In this document: positions 46,962 to 56,174 of the stretch, one piece after another
How the letters are laid out: every line of letters starts with the position of its first letter
How positions within the stretch are numbered: position 1 is the first letter of the stretch
Origin: Anaerotardibacter muris
GTDB taxonomy: Bacteria > Actinomycetota > Coriobacteriia > Coriobacteriales > Eggerthellaceae
Length of the DNA: 64,000 nucleotides
Direction: 5' to 3'
Assembly (NCBI RefSeq): GCF_943192915.1
Contig: NZ_CALPCD010000005.1
Coordinates: forward strand, 105,997-169,996
Translations under genes and position numbers: made by a program
The notes under the pieces: generated by a model
Database searches by the model: none
The model's input: only the letters and a program-made list of their open reading frames with translations
What the model was told of the DNA's origin: nothing

Positions 46962-48776
46962 ATGAGACAAGAAAACATCCGTAACGTTGCGATCATCGCC
47001 CATGTCGACCACGGCAAAACGACCCTGGTCGACCGCTTGCTCTACACCGCGGGCGTGTTTCGCGAGAACCAAGAGGTGCAGGAGCGCGTGCTTGATTCGA
47101 ATGATCAAGAGCGCGAACGCGGCATCACCATCTTGTCGAAGAATATCTCCATCTCTTATAAGGACATCAAGATCAATGTTATCGATACCCCAGGTCATGC
47201 TGACTTTGGCGGCGAAGTGGAACGCGTGCTGAACATGGCTGACGGCGCGCTGCTCATCGTCGACGCTTTCGAGGGGCCGATGCCTCAGACTCGTTTCGTG
47301 TTGCGCCATGCGCTCGAGCTGGGATTGCGCATCGTGCTGGTGGTCAATAAGATCGACCGTCCTGGCGCACGCCCCGAAGAAGTGGTCGATGAAGTATTCG
47401 ACCTGATGGTCGAGCTAGAAGCTAACGACGAGCAACTCGATTTCCCCATCATCTATGCTTCTGCGGTCAATGGGTATGCTCGCTACGAACCAGGCGATGA
47501 CAACGACAATATGATCCCCTTGCTGGATACCATCGTGAAGGAAGTCCCTGCTCCCGACTGCAATCCTGATGGTCCTGTAGCGCTGCAGCTGTGTACCATC
47601 GACCATTCGAGCTTCGTGGGCCGTATTGGTGTGGGTCGCTTGTTCTCGGGCACCATGTCGAAGAACGAGCCAGTGCTGGTCATCAAGAACGACGGCACAC
47701 GCTATGACACGAATATCAAGCAGGTGTTCACCTTCGATGCACTGGGCAAGAAGGAAGAACAGCAAGTTTCCGCTGGTGACATCATCGCGGTAGTTGGCGT
47801 GGAAGATGCCGACATCGGTGATATGGTTACCAGCCGCGAAAACCCCATCGAGCTTGACCCCATCGAGGTTGAAGAACCCACCATGGCAGTTGTGTTCGAA
47901 GCATCGACTTCGCCGCTCGTAGGTCGTGAAGGTGAGATCGTGGGTGCTCGTCAGTTGAAAGAGCGCTTGTTCCGTGAAGCTGAGAGCAACATTTCCATGC
48001 GCATTCGCGAAACAGAAGACAAATCGGGCGTTGAGGTTGCAGGTCGCGGCCTTCTTCACCTGTCGGTGTTGATGGAGACCATGCGCCGAGAAGGTTTCGA
48101 ATTCCAAGTTGGTCGCCCGCGCGTCATCATCAAGAAGGACGACCAAGGCAATCTGATGGAACCGATCGAAGAGGCTACGGTTGATGTGCCCAGCGAATAC
48201 GCAGGTAAATGCATTGAAGTGTTCGGTACCGCAGGTGGCGAGATGACCGATATGTTCCAGCGTGGAGACCAGACGCACCTGGTGTTCAAGATCCCTTCCC
48301 GCGGAACCATGGGTCTGCGCACCCGCTTGCTCAACGTTTCACGAGGTGAAGCTACGATGTTCCATCACTTCAGCGAATACGGTCCCTATCGCGGTGAGTT
48401 CGGTGGTCGTAAGAATGGTTCCATGATCGCGATGGCAACCGAAAAGTCGGTCGCTTATGCACTCGATACGCTTCAGCAGCGCGGGCATTTGTTCGTCGGC
48501 CCTGGTGAGGAATGCTACGAGGGCATGATCGTGGGCGAATCTGCCAAGGAAGGCGACATGGTGGTGAACGTGGCTAAGGCCAAGCAGCTGGGCAACCAGC
48601 GTTCGTCTGGTGCGGATAAGGCTATCCAGTTGACGCCGCCCATCACTTTCACGCTCGAAGAAGCGCTCGAGTACATCGAAGATGACGAATTGGTCGAGAT
48701 CACACCGCAGAACATCCGCTTGCGCAAGCGCATCCTGTCGGCCATCCAGCGCAAGAAAGAAGCTAAGCATAAATAG
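46962..48776 (+). CDS. typA: Ribosome-associated GTPase TypA/BipA
   Basis: 604 residues from the ATG at 46962 (frame open to 46857). EF-G-like GTPase: G1 AHVDHGKTT, switch [15 protein letters not shown]4 NKIDRPGA, then domains II, III, V, and the C-terminal BipA-specific part. Helps assemble 50S subunits and adapt to cold and stress. An AGAAGG site ten bases away supports the start. Confidence 0.96.
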   Translation: MRQENIRNVAIIAHVDHGKTTLVDRLLYTAGVFRENQEVQERVLDSNDQERERGITILSKNISISYKDIKINVIDTPGHADFGGEVERVLNMADGALLIVDAFEGPMPQTRFVLRHALELGLRIVLVVNKIDRPGARPEEVVDEVFDLMVELEANDEQLDFPIIYASAVNGYARYEPGDDNDNMIPLLDTIVKEVPAPDCNPDGPVALQLCTIDHSSFVGRIGVGRLFSGTMSKNEPVLVIKNDGTRYDTNIKQVFTFDALGKKEEQQVSAGDIIAVVGVEDADIGDMVTSRENPIELDPIEVEEPTMAVVFEASTSPLVGREGEIVGARQLKERLFREAESNISMRIRETEDKSGVEVAGRGLLHLSVLMETMRREGFEFQVGRPRVIIKKDDQGNLMEPIEEATVDVPSEYAGKCIEVFGTAGGEMTDMFQRGDQTHLVFKIPSRGTMGLRTRLLNVSRGEATMFHHFSEYGPYRGEFGGRKNGSMIAMATEKSVAYALDTLQQRGHLFVGPGEECYEGMIVGESAKEGDMVVNVAKAKQLGNQRSSGADKAIQLTPPITFTLEEALEYIEDDELVEITPQNIRLRKRILSAIQRKKEAKHK

Positions 48777-49097
48777 TTTGCAACGGGTTCTTCGCAGTAC
48801 GTTTGCGAAAGACCTTCTTTTGAGGCGGTTGCGGTAGCTATAGTTGTAATAGCTATTGCCGTTGCATCAGTAGTTGTATCAATAAGAGTGGCTGGGATCG
48901 AACCTGGCCACTCTTTGCGTTTATGCCGTTTACCGGCGAAATTATATGAAGAGCCTATGATTTCGGCGCTGTGATGATGGAGCATTTGTGCAGACAAACC
49001 CAACATTAGTGATATATGACAAAATGCATCTTGCATACTTGCGTGGATAAAAGCCCACGCCACCATATATGCCACCATATATAAGAGAAGGAACTCT
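48777..49097. other. Gene-free stretch after typA
   Basis: About 320 bases. Contains an 11-bp hairpin (GCGGTAGCTAT/ATAGCTATTGC, two G-T pairs, around 48832-48860), a terminator-like hairpin (48885-48914), and a tandem repeat of GCCACCATATAT (49059-49083) just before the next gene's ribosome site. No gene is visible. Confidence 0.6.
48885..48914 (+). terminator. Terminator-like hairpin after typA
   Basis: Stem AGAGTGGC/GCCACTCT followed by TTTGCGTTT. The likely end of the typA transcript; the tail is only partly T-rich. Confidence 0.5.
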
Positions 49098-50249
49098 ATG
49101 AAGCTCAAAACAATGCTTTCAAAAGTCTCGGTCTTCGCTTTGGCTGCTGTGTGTTGTCTTTCGCTCGCAGGTTGTGGGTCGAAATATGGCTATACCGGCG
49201 GAACGGCGGCAACGGTCAACGGAACCCCGATCGAAGAAGACACGGTAACGAAGTACATCGAAGACTTCCGCACGAGTTCCAACCTTACCAGCGATGAAGA
49301 CTGGGCTGCTTGGTTGAAGGAAAGTGACCAAGACCCTGCTTCCATTCGCGAACAGGTGATCAATTACTACATTCAGCAGGAACTGGTTCGCCAGGCGGCT
49401 GACGAGAACGAGATCGTTGTCGAACAGAGCGCCATCGACGAACAGGTTGATGCGATGAAGAAGAATTACAACAGCGATAAGGCCTGGCAGGATGCGCTCG
49501 CTCAATCGGGCGTGACCGAAGATCAGTATCGTGAATCCATCGAGATCGGCTTGACCTCTCGTCAGCTGCAGGAAGCGGTGGTGCAAGAAGTCGATACGAG
49601 CGATGATGCTGGACTGCTCGCATTCATGAACGAATACAAGGACATGATCAATGGTTCGAAGCGCTCTTCGCATATCTTGCTCGAAGCAGGAGACGAAGCT
49701 AAGGCTGAAGAGATCGTCACCCAGCTCACCTCTGGCCAGCTCGATTTCGCAACGGCTGCGCAAATGTATTCTACCGATACTGGTTCGGCTCGCAACGGCG
49801 GTGACGTGGGTTGGAATACCATCAACAACTTCGTCGATGCCTACAACAACGCACTTGACAGCATCGATCTGGGTCAGATCACGCTTACCGTGAGCGACTA
49901 CGGCATCCATATCATCCTCTGCACCGATGTGCTGAATATCGAAGGCGAGCCCACTTCTCTTGATGCATATCCTGAAGAGATCGTCGAATACATGCGCACC
50001 ATCTATGGCAGCCAGAAGCAATCCGAAGGTTTTCAGGAATGGCTCGAGCATTATCAGGAAGAATCTGACATCGTCATCAATGAGATGCCATCCAATGTTC
50101 CTTACAATATCGATCTGAGCCAGTTCAACACCGATTCCGAGGAAGGTTCGGAAGAGGGCTCTGATGACGAAGGTTCTGAATCCGAGGATTCTGGATCATC
50201 GAGCAATGAGCAACAGAACCTGAGCGCGATCGGCAATGATAACAACTAG
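49098..50249 (+). CDS. PrsA/SurA-like peptidyl-prolyl isomerase lipoprotein
   Basis: 383 residues. Signal peptide with lipobox LAGC (Cys26), then a SurA-like N-terminal chaperone part and a parvulin (PPIC) domain: SSHILLEAGDEAKAEEIVTQLTSGQLDFATAAQMYSTDTGSARNGGDVGW (about 190-240) and DYGIHIILC. An acidic Ser/Glu-rich tail closes it. Extracytoplasmic folding factor. The 3' end overlaps the ABC gene by 14 bases. Confidence 0.93.
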   Translation: MKLKTMLSKVSVFALAAVCCLSLAGCGSKYGYTGGTAATVNGTPIEEDTVTKYIEDFRTSSNLTSDEDWAAWLKESDQDPASIREQVINYYIQQELVRQAADENEIVVEQSAIDEQVDAMKKNYNSDKAWQDALAQSGVTEDQYRESIEIGLTSRQLQEAVVQEVDTSDDAGLLAFMNEYKDMINGSKRSSHILLEAGDEAKAEEIVTQLTSGQLDFATAAQMYSTDTGSARNGGDVGWNTINNFVDAYNNALDSIDLGQITLTVSDYGIHIILCTDVLNIEGEPTSLDAYPEEIVEYMRTIYGSQKQSEGFQEWLEHYQEESDIVINEMPSNVPYNIDLSQFNTDSEEGSEEGSDDEGSESEDSGSSSNEQQNLSAIGNDNN

Positions 50250-51042
50250 CGAACAAGAACCTTCTCTCATTCGTTTGAGAGATGCGGTGGTCAGGCGAAA
50301 CGGTAACGATATCCTCAATATCGAATCGTTCGACCTTCGTTCTGGTGAGAATATCGCCTTGTTGGGTCCAAACGGGGCTGGCAAATCCACTTTCATCCGC
50401 CTGATCACGCGAGAAGTGTTCCCGCTGCATCGCGATGATCCGCCTGTGCTGTTCCGCGGTAACGAGCGTACCACTCTGCAGGAAACCAAGAAGGTTTTGG
50501 GTGTTGTATCTTCAACGATGCAAGACCAGATCACGGTTCATCTGCCCGCCTACGACATTGTTGCTGGTGGTCTTTTCGGATCATTGGGCATCCCGCAAAT
50601 GTATGAGGTTACGCCCAAGTCGCGTGAGCACGTGCTTTCTGTGATGGAAATGCTGGGCGTGCTCGATCTGGCTCCGCGCGATATCAAAACGCTTTCGACT
50701 GGGCAAGCGCGTCGCATCTTGTTGGCCCGCGCGCTCATTCACGACCCTGAGGTGCTCGTCTTCGATGAACCAACCACAGGGCTCGATCCCGAGGGAATGT
50801 ATTACGTACGTAAGTCCATGCGTGACTTGGTTGCGCGTGGAAAATCGATCATCTTGGTCACGCATTATCCCGAAGACATCATCCCTGAAGTGGAACGTGT
50901 GGTGATGATCAAGGATGGCGCGTTGTTCGACGATGGCAAGAAGGAAGAGCTGCTTACCAGTGCAAAGATGTCTAACTTGTTCGATGTCCCTTTGCGGATT
51001 ATTGAGCAAGACGGCTATTTTTCTCTTGTGAGCGAATACTAG
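50236..51042 (+). CDS. ABC transporter ATP-binding protein
   Basis: 268 residues. Walker A LLGPNGAGKST, ABC signature LSTGQARR (usual LSGGQ; the second Gly is Thr), Walker B VLVFDEPTTGLDPEG, and H-loop VTHYPED. The start overlaps the preceding lipoprotein gene. No permease gene follows; the nearest is a tRNA. It may pair with a distant permease or act without one. Confidence 0.88.
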   Translation: MITTSEQEPSLIRLRDAVVRRNGNDILNIESFDLRSGENIALLGPNGAGKSTFIRLITREVFPLHRDDPPVLFRGNERTTLQETKKVLGVVSSTMQDQITVHLPAYDIVAGGLFGSLGIPQMYEVTPKSREHVLSVMEMLGVLDLAPRDIKTLSTGQARRILLARALIHDPEVLVFDEPTTGLDPEGMYYVRKSMRDLVARGKSIILVTHYPEDIIPEVERVVMIKDGALFDDGKKEELLTSAKMSNLFDVPLRIIEQDGYFSLVSEY

Positions 51043-51079
51043 ACTGGTATAATCTACTATCGCACGTGCAAAGCACTTT

Positions 51080-51172
51080 GGAGAGATGTCCGAGTCTGGC
51101 TTAAGGAGCACGATTGGAAATCGTGTATACGCCAAAAGCGTATCTGGGGTTCGAATCCCCATCTCTCCGCCA
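51080..51172 (+). tRNA. tRNA-Ser (anticodon GGA)
   Basis: 93 nt with CCA; acceptor GGAGAGAT/ATCTCTCC, anticodon loop TTGGAAA, long variable arm TATACGCCAAAAGCGTA, T arm GGGGTTCGAATCCCC. Confidence 0.96.
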
Positions 51173-51259
51173 GGTAATACCATGCCAGTTGGCGTGTTAA
51201 ACGGAACCTGATGCAGAGCTGCTTCAAAAGAGCAGCAGCAAAGAGGTTCCCGGAGGAGG

Positions 51260-51283
51260 CGCTCGCAAGAGCGTTTTCTTTTA
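51260..51283 (+). terminator. Terminator between the two tRNA-Ser genes
   Basis: Stem CGCTC-GCAA-GAGCG followed by TTTTCTTTT. A longer imperfect hairpin (GGAACCT..AGGTTCC, 51201-51250) precedes it. Confidence 0.65.
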
Positions 51284-51321
51284 GAATCTGTCGCGCAAGT
51301 TATTTGTTGTTGGCAGAAAAC

Positions 51322-51414
51322 GGAAGGGTGGCAGAGCGGCTGAATGCGGCGGTCTCGAAAACCGTTTTGCCCATAACATGGGTAACGAGGGTTCAAATCC
51401 CTCCCCTTCCGCCA
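51322..51414 (+). tRNA. tRNA-Ser (anticodon CGA)
   Basis: 93 nt with CCA; acceptor GGAAGGG/CCCTTCC, anticodon loop CTCGAAA, variable arm TTGCCCATAACATGGGTAA, T arm GAGGGTTCAAATCCCTC. Confidence 0.95.
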
Positions 51415-51424
51415 GAAGAATCGA

Positions 51425-51450
51425 AAGCTCCCACTCGGGAGCTTTTTTCA
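51425..51450 (+). terminator. Terminator after tRNA-Ser(CGA)
   Basis: Stem AAGCTCCC/GGGAGCTT followed by a TTTT tail. Confidence 0.85.
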
Positions 51451-51458
51451 TTTCCAAA

Positions 51459-51614
51459 CACTTCGGGGACAGATTGGGGGCGTAGCCCTTTTTGTCTACT
51501 CGCGCATCAAGGCTTGAGACATCGACTCTGGCATTATCGTGTCCCGGACAAAATCGTGCCAGACACATTTCTGTCCGGGTTAGTTTTGTGTCTGGCACCA
51601 AAGTGTCCGGGACG
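51459..51614. repeat. TGTCC-type palindromic intergenic repeat, copy F
   Basis: CACTTCGGGGACAG.., TGTCCCGGACAAAATCG, then TGCCAGACACATTTCTGTCC, GTGTCTGGCACCAAAG, TGTCCGGGACG. A longer, diverged member. Confidence 0.6.
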
Positions 51615-52042
51615 AATTGATGTCAGGGCTGAGTGGGGTCGGATGAATTTTCGTCTGAAAGAGTGAGTCGAAGTTCGGGTCGAGATCTTGATCGTTGAGA
51701 GTTTCACAGCTCGGATTTGAGACCTGAAATTTCGGATTTGGTTGGTGGCTTGAGTTGATTCAGGCGTTGAGATCTTGAGTTCGGGAGTTGATCATCGGGA
51801 GCAAAATCGGATTCGATTTTGCGACCCTCGGATTGGCTTGACGGATCGAGATTTGAGCAATTTTGGTCCTCGAATTTGAGTGATCGACTCACCCTAAAAT
51901 CGGATCGGAGTTTCAAAAAACGGATCACTTTGATTGGATTTGAGTTGTCGTCTTGAGCAATTTTTGGTGTCCGATCTGACTCATCGGATTCCCTAAATCA
52001 AGTTATCTTCTGATCAAAATTTGGTCTTGGAATTCGGCTCAA

Positions 52043-52083
52043 CCTGTCCTCATTTTGTCCAGGACAAAAATGAACCCGTCCCC
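52043..52083. repeat. TGTCC-type palindromic intergenic repeat, copy G
   Basis: CCTGTCCTCATTTTGTCC.., AGGACAAAAATGAACCCGTCCCC; the central palindrome reads TGTCCAGGACA. Confidence 0.65.
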
Positions 52084-52413
52084 AATTTGGGTGTGAGTTT
52101 GGAAGCGGAAAGAGACACCAGAGGTTGTGTTACAAGGCTTGGTTTTGGCGCAACATGTTGTGTTCACTTGCGTGAAACAGTGTTGTTTAGGGTCGAGTGC
52201 GTAAGGATGCGTGGCTTAGAGGGGAACACAAGCGCTCAATTAGGGTGTGACACGCACCAAACACGCATGTACTACGGGAAAGCACGCAGGATTTCGGACC
52301 GATTCACGCCCCTGTTCTGTCTTCGTTTTGACCCGCGAAGGCCACCCGAAACTCTCAGAGCGCAAGCCTGAAGCTGTCGGATTTTCGAAAGCGAACACAC
52401 CCTGAAGCCGCTG

Positions 52414-52454
52414 AAAAGACCTTGCTAACCAGGTGCTAGCAGGGTCTTTTCTCG
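52414..52454. terminator. Strong terminator inside the gene-free stretch
   Basis: 14-bp stem AAAAGACCTTGCTA/TAGCAGGGTCTTTT (one T-G pair) with a 9-base loop and T-rich ends on both strands. Shows that transcription is expected on at least one strand of this region. Confidence 0.7.
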
Positions 52455-53025
52455 TTGCTAGCATCCTCTGAATTCAATGGTGGAAAACCCTTCAGAAGGG
52501 GTGTGGAAAATTCTTTAAAACTTTGGTCAGATGCCGGGACTCAATCGCCGCGCTTTGTAATTGGAAACTGGCGCGGAAGCCACCCTCGGATCGCTTCCAA
52601 GTTTTCAGCTTCAGGGTGCTATCACCGATAACTGACACCCCTTGGAGACATGCTAGCTTCATCAAATTCGATCCCGACCTCAAGTCGTTGAAGGGTCAGC
52701 CGAATTTCGATCGCGACTCGAAGGGTCTAGCAGACGTGTGTGACTTCAGTCGGCTTGGCCGAGTCAAAATCAAGGCTCGTGCTCGGTCGTGGAACGCCCT
52801 CCAAAAGTCCGACAGCGAGGCATTCCCCAATCAACTCACTCGATCCAGCCAACATCGTAGCCATGCCCACACTATCCCAACCCGATTCGATCAAAACGTC
52901 TCACGCCCCCCACTCCAAAACATCGCGTGAGACACACCGCCCGGTCGATGTAACACTCCCAAATCCTCATCGGTGCCAGAGCCGGGGTGTGGACAAAAAG
53001 GGCTACGCCCCTATTTTGTCTCTGG

Positions 53026-53056
53026 CCTGTCCGGGACACTTTGGGACCCGTCCCCG
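53026..53056. repeat. TGTCC-type palindromic intergenic repeat, copy H
   Basis: GCCTGTCCGGGACACTTTGG.., GGACCCGTCCCC. It ends about 160 bases before the SARP gene. Confidence 0.6.
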
Positions 53057-53213
53057 GATCGTCCACAGCGTTTGGGGCTTCCCGTCCCCAATCGGAGAGG
53101 GCGACTGGCAAAGTTTCGGAGCAAACTGGCGGACGCAACTTTTACAATGGAAAGAGTCGAGCAGTCGTCGCCATCCACAGTGCGGCCCGCTCAAACATCA
53201 ACCAAGGAAGAAC

Positions 53214-54476
53214 ATGGCGAATCAAACGAACGCAACAACTGAAGAGTCGAGCGCGACGATCCATGTCAACATGCTCGGCACGTTCACGATCTTCCAAGAG
53301 ATCGATCGAACCACCGCTGATTCTGAGACCGAGAAGCTCGCCGAGATATCGGCAAGTCTTACCGGCCGCGCTCATCGCCTCTGGCTCCTTATCGCCTATC
53401 TTGTGGTGAATCGCGATCGCGGTGTTTCGCCCCAAGAACTGATCGACCTTCTTTGGCCCGAAGTAACGAGCAGCAATCCTGCTTCGACCCTCCAGAACAA
53501 CGTGAGCCGTGCGCGTGCGATCTTCGACGAAGCGAATTTCACCGATGCGCGTAACTTGATCAAATACACCGACGGGCTCTACTACTGGGCGCCCGACACT
53601 TCCACCACTCTCGACGCCGAGATGCTCGAGCGAGACGCTGCGCGTGTCGAAAAGGAGATCTCACCCGAAGATCCAGAATCCCTTGAGTTCGCTCTTGAGA
53701 CCTGCCGTTTGTATCGCGGCGATTTCCTGAGCGCGGCGGCGGATGTTTCCTGGTGCGCGAACTTGGCGGTCTACTATCGCGCGATCTATAAGCACCTGTG
53801 CAAGATCACCGTCAGCGCGCTGCTCGAAGCGGGTCGTCTAGGCGAAGCCCGAGAGCTGTGCCTTCATGTGACCTCGCTCGATCCCGCGGCCGAGGAATTC
53901 CACGTGTTGCTGATGCGCGCCTTGATCATGGACGGCGATGCCACCGCCGCACTCGAGCACTATCAAACTGTCGAAGCATACCTCGCAGAAACATACGACA
54001 TTCGTCCAAGTGCCGAACTCGAAACTCAACGAGAGATCGCTTTGCAGGAGCTCTACGGTCAGAGCATGACCGAAGAATCCATCCGTAGTTTCCTCTTCGA
54101 ATCAACCGAAGAAGAGGGTGCTTTCGCTTGCAGCAACGCGGTGTTTCGCGAAATAGCGTTGCTCCACTTGCGCGAAATGACGCGCAGCGGCGTGGATTCG
54201 CACATCATCGCCATCACCATCGACAATCAGATGCTGAAGAACGAACGCCGCGTGATCAACGCCAAGCGCGTCGCGCAGATCCTCTCCAGCACCTTGCGCG
54301 CCAGCGACCCTTTCACCAAGGTTGGTTCGAACCAATTCCTCGTGCTACTGCCCAGTGCGAATCGCGAGAACGCGCAGATGGTCTTCGAACGCATCGTCGC
54401 CCGTTTTCACGAGGTATTTCCGCATGCCGCCGTTGCCTTCAAGGTTTCCATGGTAAGCATGGGTGCGCTTCAGTAA
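53214..54476 (+). CDS. SARP/BTAD-type regulator with a degenerate GGDEF-like C-terminal domain
   Basis: 420 residues from the ATG at 53214, preceded by AAGGAAGA (the frame is open to 52740 but the extra 158 residues are unlike protein). Residues about 15-125: OmpR-like wHTH of SARP regulators (VNMLGTFTIFQ.., SPQELIDLLWPEV, STLQNNVSRARAIF). About 130-285: BTAD tetratricopeptide-like domain (CRLYRGDFLSA.., AEEFHVLLMRALIMDGDATAALEHY). About 310-420: a GGDEF-like fold with LRASDPFTKVGSNQFLVLLPS, where the GG[D/E]EF signature is VGSNQF, so no cyclase activity is expected; it may bind a nucleotide or protein. Confidence 0.82.
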   Translation: MANQTNATTEESSATIHVNMLGTFTIFQEIDRTTADSETEKLAEISASLTGRAHRLWLLIAYLVVNRDRGVSPQELIDLLWPEVTSSNPASTLQNNVSRARAIFDEANFTDARNLIKYTDGLYYWAPDTSTTLDAEMLERDAARVEKEISPEDPESLEFALETCRLYRGDFLSAAADVSWCANLAVYYRAIYKHLCKITVSALLEAGRLGEARELCLHVTSLDPAAEEFHVLLMRALIMDGDATAALEHYQTVEAYLAETYDIRPSAELETQREIALQELYGQSMTEESIRSFLFESTEEEGAFACSNAVFREIALLHLREMTRSGVDSHIIAITIDNQMLKNERRVINAKRVAQILSSTLRASDPFTKVGSNQFLVLLPSANRENAQMVFERIVARFHEVFPHAAVAFKVSMVSMGALQ

Positions 54477-54494
54477 ATGTACTAAAATGAACGC

Positions 54495-54638
54495 ATGAGA
54501 AAACAGATCAATCTGAAAGATCAGCTTCGGGAACAATTGTGCAGCGTTGGTGCTGTGCTTGCGAGCATCCTTGCCCTGATCATGTTGCTCTATCTCACCA
54601 CCGTCATCATTCGTCTCATTGCATCGCTGGTGCTCTAA
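54495..54638 (+). CDS. Small single-pass membrane protein between the SARP gene and trkH
   Basis: 47 residues, MRKQINLKDQLREQLC then one hydrophobic helix (about 20-47). It starts 18 bases after the SARP stop and ends 15 bases before trkH, so it sits inside an apparent operon. No clear ribosome site precedes the ATG; translation coupling is possible. Basic-helix start plus single TM is reminiscent of KdpF-type small transporter partners, but I cannot assign a family. Confidence 0.5.
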   Translation: MRKQINLKDQLREQLCSVGAVLASILALIMLLYLTTVIIRLIASLVL

Positions 54639-54653
54639 GGAAAGCCGCTAGCC

Positions 54654-56174
54654 ATGTGGAAGCGTTTCACGTTCGAGGACATTCGCATCATCGCCCATTA
54701 CCTGGGCACGCTCACCTCGCTCTTTTCGGTTGCGCTGCTCATCCCGCTCGCAACCGCGGTCATCTTCCAGGAATGGGAGGCCTTTGCGCGCTATCTGCTG
54801 GGAGCGGGTATCGCGCTTACTATCGGTTCGCTCTTGCGCATGGCACGCATCGATCCCGGCCGCCTTACCCAACAACAAGCTATGGCGCTGACCGGTTTCG
54901 TGTGGATGGTGCTGGCATTCATCGCTTCCATCCCGCTTGCGATGTCGGGGCATTATGCAAGTTACCTTGATGCGCTCTTCGATGGGGTTTCGGGCCTTAC
55001 CACCACGGGTGCTTGTTTGGTCATGGACCTGGAACATCTTTCGTATGCCGACAACATGTGGCGCTTCGTGATGCACTTCCTTGGCGGTATGGGTCTTATC
55101 GTCATCGCGCTTTCGCTCGGTCTGCTCTCAAGCTCCACTTCGGGCCTCTATTCTTCGGAAGGCCGCAGTGAACACGTGGTTCCAAACGTCATCACCACGG
55201 CTCGCCTGATCAGCAGCATCGCCCTCACGGTCATCGGCATCGCCACGGTCTTGCTCATGCTGTTCTGTTTGGCAGCTGGCATGGAACCCGTGCGTGCATT
55301 CCTTCACGGTCTATGGATCTCCATCTCGGGCTTCATGACCGCAGGTTTCACCCCCACCAGTCAATCCATCATGTACTACCATTCCTATTTCCTTGAAGTT
55401 GCCTGTATGGTGCTGATGATCCTTGGCATGGTGAACTTTGGCTTGTTCGTGGCCGTTTGGCACGGCAAGACCAACCTTTTCTTCAAGGACATGGAGATCC
55501 GCACGGGCGTGGTCTGGCTCGTGGTAATGGGCATCGTGTTCATGGCAACGCTCTCTTCAACGCCGCTGTTCTCCGACTTGCTGACCATGCTGCGCCGCGG
55601 CGTGTTCATGCTGGTGGCATCTGCGAGCACAACAGGCTTTCAGGTGGTCACCACCAATCAGCTGGTCACCGTGTTCTCATCAGGCGCGATCCTTATCTTG
55701 GCCATCTTAATGGCCATCGGTGGTTCGAGCGGAAGTACCGCTGGTGGTATCAAGCTCTCGCGCATCGGGCTTACCGCGAAGTCGATCATCTCTTCGATCA
55801 AGGAAGCGATCTCGCCCGATTCCGCAAAAGTGTCCATCGTCTATCACCATCTGGGAAAACAGGTGTTGAACAACGATGTGGCACGCGCCGCGATGACAGT
55901 CTCGACCCTGTTCGTCGTTACCTATGTGATCGGCGCATTGGCTGGCATCGCGCATGGCTATGACGCCACCGCCGCGATCGCCGAAAGTGTGGCCATGGCT
56001 TCGAATGGCGGTCTTTCTTTCGGGATCATCACCCAGGGCATGCCCGCTTCGCTCGAAACTATCTACATCATCGAGATGTGGGCAGGCCGTCTCGAATTCA
56101 TCACGCTCATTGCGCTGATCGTGAAGATCGTGGTGTCGATCATCCCTGCACGCAAGGCGAACTACGATCGATAG
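54654..56174 (+). CDS. trkH: Potassium uptake protein TrkH
   Basis: 506 residues with about 12 hydrophobic segments. The four selectivity-filter loops of the Trk/Ktr family are visible: SGLTTTGACLV, SGFMTAGFTPT, ASTTGFQVV and ASNGGLSFG. Conducts K+ (and possibly Na+) across the membrane; normally gated by a TrkA/KtrA RCK subunit, which is not encoded here. AAGGAAAG precedes the ATG. Confidence 0.94.
   Translation: MWKRFTFEDIRIIAHYLGTLTSLFSVALLIPLATAVIFQEWEAFARYLLGAGIALTIGSLLRMARIDPGRLTQQQAMALTGFVWMVLAFIASIPLAMSGHYASYLDALFDGVSGLTTTGACLVMDLEHLSYADNMWRFVMHFLGGMGLIVIALSLGLLSSSTSGLYSSEGRSEHVVPNVITTARLISSIALTVIGIATVLLMLFCLAAGMEPVRAFLHGLWISISGFMTAGFTPTSQSIMYYHSYFLEVACMVLMILGMVNFGLFVAVWHGKTNLFFKDMEIRTGVVWLVVMGIVFMATLSSTPLFSDLLTMLRRGVFMLVASASTTGFQVVTTNQLVTVFSSGAILILAILMAIGGSSGSTAGGIKLSRIGLTAKSIISSIKEAISPDSAKVSIVYHHLGKQVLNNDVARAAMTVSTLFVVTYVIGALAGIAHGYDATAAIAESVAMASNGGLSFGIITQGMPASLETIYIIEMWAGRLEFITLIALIVKIVVSIIPARKANYDR

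Larger units (their letters stand above)
51451..53213. other. 1.76-kb stretch without a convincing gene
   Basis: Between tRNA-Ser(CGA) and the SARP gene. It holds three TGTCC-repeat blocks, a long run (about 51660-52020) of quasi-repeated TCGGATT and GAGTTGAT words, a terminator (52414-52450), and 21-24-base inverted repeats around GGGGCGTAGCCCTTTTTGTC at 51475-51498 and 52990-53012. Reading frames here are short or start far from a ribosome site. Could be degraded genes, a mobile-element scar or long non-coding RNA. Confidence 0.6.

Noticed and set aside
48890..48912. tRNA T-arm-like sequence (GGTTCGATCCC on the minus strand)
   Set aside because: The flanking T stem does not pair (two mismatches) and no acceptor, D or anticodon arm is present; the symmetry is better explained by the terminator hairpin.
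52740..53213. 158-residue upstream extension of the SARP gene
   Set aside because: Low-complexity, Pro/Arg/Ser-rich, unlike any domain, crosses a TGTCC repeat, and the ATG at 53214 has a good ribosome site.
51415..53213. Prophage or integrative element at the tRNA-Ser gene
   Set aside because: No integrase, no phage genes and no duplicate of the tRNA 3' end could be seen; the stretch holds repeats only.
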